Assembly (NCBI RefSeq): GCF_019195395.1
Contig: NZ_CP078067.1
Location: forward strand, 2,495,783 to 2,559,782
DNA length: 64,000 bases
Direction: 5' to 3'
DNA from: Kaistella faecalis
Lineage (GTDB): Bacteria > Bacteroidota > Bacteroidia > Flavobacteriales > Weeksellaceae
The position numbers and the translations under genes are program-made. Each line of letters begins with the position of its first letter. The stretch's first letter is position 1. Positions 17,656-25,908 of the stretch are shown here, in pieces. Under the pieces are notes generated by a model. It made no database searches and was not told the DNA's origin. It saw only the letters and a program-made list of their open reading frames with translations.

Positions 17656-18249
17656 ATGGAACTTGATCATTTAAAAGAAATATGGAGCAACGAAAACGTG
17701 GCTGAAACTCCAGAAATTTCAACAGAAAACCAAAAGGAAATCCATCTTCCTCTGGAAAGAATCCGAAAGAATATGAGGACCGAGTTTTATTGGACTGCCG
17801 TGTTGTTTGTATTTATAATTCTCTTCTTCGCAGTGGTGGATATGCATTTTTTCAAATTTAAAGTGTACATTATTACTTTAGTAGTCACCATGATGCTGAT
17901 TACGAGTTTTTACTTTTTTAAATTCTTTCAGCTTTATAAAAACATCAGCGCCATTAATCTTAACACCTGGGATGCACTTAAGGATTTAAAATTCCAGTTT
18001 AAACTTAATGAGCAGTATTATCTGGCTTTTTATATTGCTTTTGCGCCGTTTGTGGTGTGCGAAATGCTGTTGGTTTTCGATTACACACCTCCTTTGCAGG
18101 AGATTACAGGTTTACGATTTATCCTGACTTTTCTAGCCACCTGTATCGGAACATTAGGCGCCCTTTATGTATTCGGAAAGTTTTGGTTTAACCGGTATTA
18201 CGGCAAATATTTCAATCAGATCTATAAAATCATTGATGATCTTAAATAA
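17656..18249 (+). CDS. four-helix membrane protein, possible sigma-factor partner
   Basis: The 197-residue protein has a soluble N-terminal region of about 45 residues beginning MELDHLKEIWSNENV, then four hydrophobic segments (about 47-66, 70-92, 118-142, 150-172). The opening resembles that of membrane proteins found behind ECF sigma genes in Bacteroidota. Its 4-base spacing from the sigma gene suggests translational coupling and an anti-sigma role, which is inference: no canonical zinc anti-sigma motif (HxxxCxxC) is present. Confidence 0.7.
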   Translation: MELDHLKEIWSNENVAETPEISTENQKEIHLPLERIRKNMRTEFYWTAVLFVFIILFFAVVDMHFFKFKVYIITLVVTMMLITSFYFFKFFQLYKNISAINLNTWDALKDLKFQFKLNEQYYLAFYIAFAPFVVCEMLLVFDYTPPLQEITGLRFILTFLATCIGTLGALYVFGKFWFNRYYGKYFNQIYKIIDDLK

Positions 18250-18279
18250 AAAAACTTCCCGGAAATCGGGAAGTTTTTA
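18249..18279. terminator. bidirectional terminator between the sigma unit and icd
   Basis: AAAAACTTCCCG and CGGGAAGTTTTT pair around GAAAT. A and T tracts on the two sides let it serve both convergent genes. Confidence 0.85.
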
Positions 18280-18307
18280 TTTTCAGTTTGAATTTAAATA
18301 ATCAAAC

Positions 18308-20557
<2,250 letters not shown>

Positions 20558-20560
20558 TCA

Positions 20561-20568
20561 CAAATTTA
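20561..20568 (-). promoter_or_regulatory. -7 promoter element of icd
   Basis: On the minus strand this reads TAAATTTG, a TAnnTTTG match 33 bases before the icd start codon. The -33 element is not clear. Confidence 0.45.
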
Positions 20569-20657
20569 AGGAATTTAAAAGGAGTATGAAAGAGGCGGTT
20601 TGCTAACTTTAAGATTAATTTAACCTTTATTTAAAATAAAATTTGCCATTTTATCGC

Positions 20658-20665
20658 TAATTTTG
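20658..20665 (+). promoter_or_regulatory. -7 promoter element of tpx
   Basis: TAATTTTG matches TAnnTTTG and lies 21 bases before the ATG at 20687; it overlaps the upstream TTG that could otherwise extend the frame. Confidence 0.5.
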
Positions 20666-20686
20666 AGAAACACTAAAAATAAAATT

Positions 20687-21184
20687 ATGGCAGATATTAC
20701 ATTGAAAGGAGACAAAATAAAAACAATCGGTCACTTACCTGAAATTGGTTTAACGGTGAAAGATTTCGCTTTAGTAAATGATAAACTGGAGGTGAAAGTA
20801 CTTTCTGATTACGATGGCAAAAAGAAAATTTTTAATATTTTCCCGAGCATTGATACAGGCATTTGTGCCGCGTCTGCAAGAAAATTCAATGAAAAAGCAG
20901 GCGATTTGGAAAATACTGTTGTAATAAATGTTTCCAGAGATTTACCTTTTGCGTTAGGACGATTCTGTGCAGCTGAAGGTTTAGATCATGTGGAATCACT
21001 TTCGGATTTTCGCGGAACTTTCGGCGATGATTATGGCGTAACATTACTCGATTCACCAATGAAAGGTTTGCTGAGCCGTGCGGTGATTGTAACGGACGAA
21101 CACGGCAAAGTAATTTACACTGAGCAGATTCCCGAAATTGTTCAGGAGCCGGATTATGATAAAGCACTGAACGCATTGAAATAA
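20687..21184 (+). CDS. tpx: thiol peroxidase
   Basis: The 165-residue atypical 2-Cys peroxiredoxin carries the peroxidatic Cys60 in PSIDTGICAASARKFN and the resolving Cys94 in GRFCAAEGL, 34 residues apart as in Tpx. It reduces organic peroxides and H2O2 with thioredoxin in the cytoplasm. The frame is open to a TTG at 20663, but the promoter -7 element overlaps that codon and the ATG at 20687 gives the normal N-terminus. A terminator follows at 21192. Confidence 0.95.
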   Translation: MADITLKGDKIKTIGHLPEIGLTVKDFALVNDKLEVKVLSDYDGKKKIFNIFPSIDTGICAASARKFNEKAGDLENTVVINVSRDLPFALGRFCAAEGLDHVESLSDFRGTFGDDYGVTLLDSPMKGLLSRAVIVTDEHGKVIYTEQIPEIVQEPDYDKALNALK

Positions 21185-21191
21185 AAACATC

Positions 21192-21224
21192 AAACCTTAA
21201 CAGCTTTTGCTATTAAGGTTTTTT
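21192..21224 (+). terminator. intrinsic terminator of tpx
   Basis: AAACCTTAA and TTAAGGTTT pair, with an inner AGC/GCT extension after one mismatch and a TTTT loop; a T run follows. Confidence 0.8.
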
Positions 21225-21257
21225 AATTCAGAAAATCAACCTTAAAAATTAAAGATC

Positions 21258-21632
21258 ATGGATAATAAGCAGATTGCAAAACAGTTTTTCGAAAATCTTT
21301 TTGTGGATAATGATAAGGCTTACGAAGTGTTATCTGATGATGTAAGGGTAAACTGGCCAGGTTTCGGGATGGATGATATTGTGGGGAAAGAAAATCTCTA
21401 CAACTTTCTATCAAATGACGGCCCGGAAAAAGTTTTAAAACTGCAAATCAACAATGTCATTGGAGAAGGTGATGTAGTAATTGCAGACGGAAATATCCTT
21501 ACAGAAAGACATGGCAAACAGGAAACTTCTCATTTTGCAGATGTGTACACTGTTCGGGATGGTAAAATTACTTCGCTGGTCAGTTATATGGTATTCGGAA
21601 AGGAAAATGAAGGTGACACAGAAACAGAATAA
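21258..21632 (+). CDS. nuclear transport factor 2-like (SnoaL) protein
   Basis: This 124-residue protein looks like a single NTF2/SnoaL cone-fold domain: NKQIAKQFFENLFV helix, a VNWPGFG strand, and HFADVYTVRDGKITSLVSYM at the end, where the usual D..D/R..G pattern of the fold is seen. Such proteins bind small ligands or act as minor enzymes, but the function here is unknown. It heads a same-strand run of small proteins reaching to 24833. Confidence 0.75.
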   Translation: MDNKQIAKQFFENLFVDNDKAYEVLSDDVRVNWPGFGMDDIVGKENLYNFLSNDGPEKVLKLQINNVIGEGDVVIADGNILTERHGKQETSHFADVYTVRDGKITSLVSYMVFGKENEGDTETE

Positions 21633-21725
21633 AATTTGGTTAACTTAAGTCTGTCGTTTGGGATTATGAAAAGGTCTTATTTTGAGAGTCCCGATCTTTT
21701 TCATTAAATTTAGGAAAAATTAAAT

Positions 21726-22142
21726 ATGACAGATCCAATTACAGTTAAAATTACGATCCTGAAACCTGTTCATAAAGTTTGGGATTATTTTTATAACCCA
21801 AAACATATAGTGAAATGGAATTTCCCAACGACCAACTGGCACTGCCCGAAAGCTGAAAGTGATTTCCGGGAAGGTGGCAGGTTCGATTACCGTCTGGAAT
21901 ATAAAGATAAAAGTTTCGGTTATAACTTCTCTGGATATATTGATGAGATCCGTTTACTTGAAAATGTAAAAAGCCATCTGGATGACGGCCGTAGGATTGA
22001 AGTACAGTTTAATAAAATCGATGAGAATACCACAGAAATCGTGGAGATTTTTGAACCCGAAGTTCAGAATTCTACAGAGATGCAGCGCGTAGGTTGGTAT
22101 GCAATTTTAGACCGTTTTCATAAGTATGTGGAAAATAACTAA
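21726..22142 (+). CDS. SRPBCC (AHSA1-type) domain protein
   Basis: The 138-residue protein has the START/Bet v1 fold of the AHSA1 group: ITVKITILKPVHKVWDYFYNPKHIVKWNF opens it (residues about 4-32), FREGGRFDYRLEYKD is in the middle, and a long C-terminal helix closes the cavity. Family members bind hydrophobic ligands or assist Hsp90 in eukaryotes; the bacterial function is unknown. Its last 17 bases overlap the next gene, implying translational coupling with a lipoprotein. It is related to the proteins at 23950 and 24390. Confidence 0.82.
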   Translation: MTDPITVKITILKPVHKVWDYFYNPKHIVKWNFPTTNWHCPKAESDFREGGRFDYRLEYKDKSFGYNFSGYIDEIRLLENVKSHLDDGRRIEVQFNKIDENTTEIVEIFEPEVQNSTEMQRVGWYAILDRFHKYVENN

Positions 22143-22704
22143 AAATATACTGCCCAGTATTTTATTACTGCTGTTTTGTAATTCCTGTAATAAAGAAGTT
22201 CAAAAAAACAGTAATAGCATTAAGGCTGATTCTGCACAGATAGAGGTCACCGATAAGAAAACGCCCGGAGATTCAAAAAATGTTAAAAAATATAAGGGTG
22301 CTTGGTTCGAGATCGATTATCCTTCTTCTTTTAAAGCGGTAAATTCTTTAGCATCATCAACAAGCGTGGAAGGTTATGACAGTGCGTTATTTACCGCTCC
22401 CGACGGTAAAGTTCAGTTTTATGTATTTTCGCCGCAATGGAGCGGTTTGCCAACCGATATTGAACTTCAGCCTAACGAAACTTTAGTAGATTCTGCATCA
22501 GCAGTGCAAAACGGCTTAGAGGTAGAACGATGGACAATAAAAGCAAAAGACGGGTCATATTTTAGGTCCTACGAGTCAACATCCGAAACAGACAGTAAAA
22601 TAAACAAAGTTTTTGGGGTCAAATATTCATCCACCAGAGATTTGGAACAATACAGAGAGACATATCTAATGTTCAAAAAATCGCTGGAACAGTTTGCTGA
22701 CTGA
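22126..22704 (+). CDS. predicted lipoprotein, function unknown
   Basis: The 192-residue protein opens with a basic/hydrophobic signal sequence and a Cys-containing end (LLLLFCNSC), with Cys21 the likely lipidation site. A Lys/Ser/Asp-rich linker follows, then a folded region from about residue 60 beginning YKGAWFEIDYPSSFKAVNS, which looks like a compact beta-rich domain. Its start lies 17 bases inside the SRPBCC gene. I recognise no specific family beyond a general lipoprotein. Confidence 0.75.
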   Translation: MWKITKNILPSILLLLFCNSCNKEVQKNSNSIKADSAQIEVTDKKTPGDSKNVKKYKGAWFEIDYPSSFKAVNSLASSTSVEGYDSALFTAPDGKVQFYVFSPQWSGLPTDIELQPNETLVDSASAVQNGLEVERWTIKAKDGSYFRSYESTSETDSKINKVFGVKYSSTRDLEQYRETYLMFKKSLEQFAD

Positions 22705-22712
22705 CTTTAGCC

Positions 22713-23054
22713 ATGGAAACAGCCGATATCTATATTAAACAGTTCCCCGCCAATGTCCAGGAAATATTAGCCCGGATCAGAACGATAATTTTTGAGGAAG
22801 CCCCCGAAGCCGAAGAAAAAATAAGCTACGCAATGCCCGGATATTTTCTGAATATTAAACCTTTGGTTTACATTGCAGGCTACAAAAATCATATCGGTTT
22901 GTATGCGACGCCAACCGGCCATGAGGAATTTAAAAAGGAACTTTCGGAATGTAAACAGGGTAAAGGTTCGGTACAGTTTCCTTTAAATAGTGAAATTCCT
23001 TATGAATTAATAAGGAGAATTATAAAATTCCGGAAACAGGAAATAGAAAAATAA
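22713..23054 (+). CDS. DUF1801 (YdhG/YjbR-like) domain protein
   Basis: The 113-residue protein begins TADIYIKQFPANVQEILARIRTII and has PEAEEKISYAMPGYFL and HIGLYATPTG, typical of DUF1801 proteins with a frataxin-like fold. Some members are proposed iron-binding proteins, but biochemical roles are weakly supported. It is 8 bases downstream of the lipoprotein gene and 19 bases upstream of the VOC gene, within the same run. Confidence 0.82.
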   Translation: METADIYIKQFPANVQEILARIRTIIFEEAPEAEEKISYAMPGYFLNIKPLVYIAGYKNHIGLYATPTGHEEFKKELSECKQGKGSVQFPLNSEIPYELIRRIIKFRKQEIEK

Positions 23055-23073
23055 CTTTTAACATCTTCAAAAA

Positions 23074-23937
23074 ATGAAAAACAATATATTTCCATGTCTT
23101 TGGTTTGACAGGACTGGGAACGAAGCGGCCCAATTCTATACAGATATTTTCGGCGGAAAGATTACCGTAGATACTCCCGTAGTCATCAATTTCGAGCTTT
23201 TCGGTCAGAGAATGATGATCCTGAATGCCGGTCCGCAATTCGAAAAGAATGCTTCGGTTTCCTTTATGGTTTTATGCGAAACACCTGAAGAAGTTGAAAA
23301 GTACTGGAAGCCTTTAGCCGATGGAGGCATCGTGCTGATGGAGCTGGGCGAATATCCCTGGAGTAAAAAGTACGGATGGGTCCGTGATAAATACGGAGTT
23401 ACCTGGCAAGTCTATTTAGGTGAAAAAATGGGCGAGCAGAAGATTGTTCCGACGCTCATGTATATTCACGGGAATAACGGCAAAGCGATGGAAGCAATGG
23501 AGCTTTATACCAAGATTTTTCCTGATTCAAAGGTTGGCGGTGTTCTGAAATACGGTGACGGAGTAGGAAACGAAACCCATGAAGTTCAGGAGAATGTTCA
23601 GCACGCGCATTTCGAAATCGACGGCTATAGTTTTTTCTGTATGGATAATTCTTATGATCATCAGTTTGATTTCAACGAGGGAATTTCTATGGTGGTAATG
23701 ACGGATGATCAGGAACAAACAGATCACCTGTGGAACTCACTTATTGCCGAAGGCGGAAGAGCGAGTATGTGCGGTTGGCTGAAAGATAAATTCGGTATGA
23801 GCTGGCAGATTGTACCTAAAAAACTCATCGAACTTATGAATGATTCTGATCCCTATAAATCACAAAAAGTGATGCAGGAAATGTCTGGAATGCAAAAAAT
23901 TGTAATTGCAGATCTGGAAAAAGCTTACCACTCTTAA
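23074..23937 (+). CDS. tandem VOC (PhnB-like glyoxalase fold) protein
   Basis: The 287-residue protein has two successive glyoxalase/VOC domains (about 1-130 and 133-285). Each has the PhnB-type pattern: FPCLWFDRTGNEAAQFYTDIF with GWVRDKYGVTWQVY in the first, and TLMYIHGNNGKAMEAMELYTKIFP with GWLKDKFGMSWQIVP in the second. Such proteins are annotated as 3-demethylubiquinone methyltransferase-like, but real methyltransferase activity is not supported. The substrate is unknown. The duplicated domain probably makes a full pseudo-dimer within one chain. Confidence 0.85.
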   Translation: MKNNIFPCLWFDRTGNEAAQFYTDIFGGKITVDTPVVINFELFGQRMMILNAGPQFEKNASVSFMVLCETPEEVEKYWKPLADGGIVLMELGEYPWSKKYGWVRDKYGVTWQVYLGEKMGEQKIVPTLMYIHGNNGKAMEAMELYTKIFPDSKVGGVLKYGDGVGNETHEVQENVQHAHFEIDGYSFFCMDNSYDHQFDFNEGISMVVMTDDQEQTDHLWNSLIAEGGRASMCGWLKDKFGMSWQIVPKKLIELMNDSDPYKSQKVMQEMSGMQKIVIADLEKAYHS

Positions 23938-23949
23938 AAATTTGGCATA

Positions 23950-24372
23950 ATGAAACTTTTAGAATTCAAAATTCAGATTAACGCACCGGCAGAGAAAGTC
24001 TGGAGCATTCTATTTAGTAAAGATGCCGACGGAAATTGGCCTTCGGCAATGAATGAAGGAACTTACTTTGAAGGAAACTGGGAAGAAGGCAGCATCATGA
24101 GATTTCTTGATTCAGAAAACAACGGAATGTATAATCAGATTGAGAAAAATATTCCCAACAGACAATTGGTAATGAAACATCTGGGCTGGATTTACGATGG
24201 CGAGCTCAGCCCACAGGATTGGGAGGATTCTACGGTAGCTTATATTCTTGAATCCAATGAAAACGGCACACTTCTTACTGGAAAAGTAAATGCTTTGGAT
24301 GAATTTGTTGATTTTTTCAATTCAAAATATCCACCTAATTTCGAAAAGATCAAAAAACTCTCAGAATCATAA
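23950..24372 (+). CDS. SRPBCC domain protein (paralogue 1)
   Basis: A 140-residue single SRPBCC domain. It opens with KLLEFKIQINAPAEKVWSILF, has GSIMRFLDSENNGM in the middle and a terminal helix. It is 12 bases downstream of the VOC gene and 17 bases upstream of a second protein with the same layout; the two look like a tandem duplication. Ligand and role are unknown. Confidence 0.82.
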   Translation: MKLLEFKIQINAPAEKVWSILFSKDADGNWPSAMNEGTYFEGNWEEGSIMRFLDSENNGMYNQIEKNIPNRQLVMKHLGWIYDGELSPQDWEDSTVAYILESNENGTLLTGKVNALDEFVDFFNSKYPPNFEKIKKLSES

Positions 24373-24389
24373 AAATTTTAAACACTATT

Positions 24390-24833
24390 ATGATGGAAAC
24401 CTTAAATTACGAAATAACAATAAACGCACCCATTCAAAAAGTATGGGATTTGCTTTGGTCACCAGAAACTTATACACAATGGACCCAATTTTTCAGTCCG
24501 GAATCTCAATTTGAAACTGACTGGCAGATTAACGGAAAAACTTATTTTCTTGACGGCCACGGAAACGGCATGGTTGCTACCATAAAAAGTCTGAATGCTC
24601 CATGTGAAGTAGTTTTCAGCCACCTTGGCATCCTTAGCGAAGGGGTTGAAGATACTGAAAGCCGTGAAGTAAAGGAATGGAGTGGCGCTGAAGAACAGTA
24701 TTTCCTGCGGAAGATTGATGAGAATACGACTCATGTTCGCGCGATTCTGCACACGCTGCAGGAATATGAAGAACATATGAACAACGGTTTTAATAAAGGT
24801 TTCGAAGTGCTGAAAAAATTAGCCGAACAGTAA
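24390..24833 (+). CDS. SRPBCC domain protein (paralogue 2)
   Basis: A 147-residue SRPBCC protein with LNYEITINAPIQKVWDLLW at the start, KTYFLDGHGNGMVATI in the middle and a long C-terminal helix. Shared landmarks with the preceding protein (INAP.KVW near the start and a D..NGM loop) support tandem duplication. It is the last gene of the 21258-24833 run and is followed by a terminator. The start is one of two adjacent ATGs. Function unknown. Confidence 0.82.
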   Translation: MMETLNYEITINAPIQKVWDLLWSPETYTQWTQFFSPESQFETDWQINGKTYFLDGHGNGMVATIKSLNAPCEVVFSHLGILSEGVEDTESREVKEWSGAEEQYFLRKIDENTTHVRAILHTLQEYEEHMNNGFNKGFEVLKKLAEQ

Positions 24834-24844
24834 TCAATAATTAC

Positions 24845-24871
24845 GCGGAAACTCAAACTTTCCGCTTTTTT
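24845..24871 (+). terminator. intrinsic terminator of the SRPBCC/VOC gene run
   Basis: GCGGAAA and TTTCCGC pair around CTCAAAC and are followed by TTTTTT. Confidence 0.75.
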
Positions 24872-24934
24872 GTGGAGTACTAATTTTTTTAAATCCTTAC
24901 TTTTACACCCCAAAACCGAATTCTGTATTCCATA

Positions 24935-25585
24935 ATGAAGAATTATTATTATTTTCTGAGTGTACAAGAAAATGCTTCTGATGAAGACATTAAAAAAGCC
25001 TACAGAAAATTGTCGCTGAAATATCATCCCGATAAAAATGAAAACGATGAATTTTTCGCACACCGCTTTATGGAAATTCAGGAAGCGTATGAAACGCTCG
25101 GCGATAAAGAAAGAAGACGGATTTATGACGATAATTTAAGCCATCAGCAAAGGGCCTTCCGCCCAAATCTTCCGCCGGCGATAAAATCGTTTTCAGTAAA
25201 TAAAATCAATGTTCAGAAAGGGGAAGAGGTCATTATTACATGGCAGACAAACCATGCCGACGTGGTTAAAGTTCTGCCTTTTGGTTTAGAAAAAAGCTAC
25301 GGAGAAAAGAAGATTAGAATTACCGAATTTAAAGACGGGAAATTTCAGTTGTTGCTTCATGCGACGAATTCTCTTCTCAATAAAACAGTAGTGCGGGGAA
25401 TAACAATTAATCAGGTTTTCGATTCGGAAAAAGAAAAATTCAGAGAAGGTGTCGAAGAACTTTTCAAGCCGCAAACACCAACGCGAACTAACCCAGGCGG
25501 CCAGCCAAAGGCGCTGAAAATTACGCTGGCAATAATTTTTCTTGTAATTGCAATACTGCTTTTAGTAAAAACATTTGCAGGATAA
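24935..25585 (+). CDS. membrane-anchored J-domain protein
   Basis: The 216-residue protein has an N-terminal J domain (about 2-68) with the HPD motif in [10 protein letters not shown], so it should stimulate a DnaK-type chaperone. Residues about 80-165 form a beta-rich segment ([24 protein letters not shown]), resembling an Ig-like fold. The end is a single transmembrane helix (about 193-213). The glycine-rich and zinc-finger parts of classical DnaJ are absent. The layout predicts a tail-anchored cytoplasmic co-chaperone at the inner membrane; its client is unknown. Confidence 0.82.
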   Translation: MKNYYYFLSVQENASDEDIKKAYRKLSLKYHPDKNENDEFFAHRFMEIQEAYETLGDKERRRIYDDNLSHQQRAFRPNLPPAIKSFSVNKINVQKGEEVIITWQTNHADVVKVLPFGLEKSYGEKKIRITEFKDGKFQLLLHATNSLLNKTVVRGITINQVFDSEKEKFREGVEELFKPQTPTRTNPGGQPKALKITLAIIFLVIAILLLVKTFAG

Positions 25586-25610
25586 AATTCCGACTGGTTG
25601 TAAAATGCAG

Positions 25611-25763
25611 TTATGCCATTTTCAGTCTTCCAGGACACTTTTTGCAGCGTTTTCCTTTTTTGAATTTCTTGCAGCATTTTTTCTTGTCACAGAACATTTC
25701 CTCCGTTTTATGGTAGAAAGGTGTTAATGGTGCAACTTTGAAGGGAATGATTGGTGAGTTCAT
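25611..25763 (-). CDS. small Cys/Lys-rich protein of 50 residues
   Basis: This short gene is easily missed. From ATG at 25763 it reads MNSPIIPFKVAPLTPFYHKT in the first 20 residues, then a Cys/Lys-rich second half with C-DKKKCC at about 25-31 and CKKC at about 40-43. Five cysteines (25, 30, 31, 40, 43) could bind metal. A full promoter with TTTTG, 19 bases, TACATTTG sits immediately upstream, ending 4 bases before the ATG. The gene is convergent with the J-domain gene. The high Lys content also suits nucleic-acid or ribosome contact; function is unknown. Confidence 0.65.
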   Translation of the reverse strand: MNSPIIPFKVAPLTPFYHKTEEMFCDKKKCCKKFKKGKRCKKCPGRLKMA

Positions 25764-25767
25764 GGTG

Positions 25768-25799
25768 CAAATGTAATTCTAATTTAGAATAAATCAAAA
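25768..25799 (-). promoter_or_regulatory. promoter of the Cys/Lys-rich small protein gene
   Basis: On the minus strand TTTTG (25799-25795) is followed after 19 bases by TACATTTG (25775-25768). The start codon at 25763 is 4 bases further on, so the transcript should be essentially leaderless. Confidence 0.65.
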
Positions 25800-25908
25800 T
25801 AGCTGACAAGCTTTTTTGTGTTTCGCACATGAAATTTATCAATTGTACTGTTCATCAAAATATTGTATTTTTACGAACCTTTATTTCTAAATAAATCCAG
25901 TAAAAATA

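Larger units (their letters stand above)
25586..25908. other. intergenic region between the J-domain gene and gcvP
   Basis: This 323-base stretch holds the minus-strand small gene (25611-25763) and its promoter (25768-25799). The remaining roughly 110 bases before gcvP are AT-rich. No -7 element with proper -33, no T-box and no glycine riboswitch fold is apparent there. Confidence 0.6.

Noticed and set aside
25800-25908. Possible glycine riboswitch before gcvP
   Set aside because: About 110 bases of AT-rich sequence are too short, and no glycine aptamer-like conserved core or tandem hairpins are visible.
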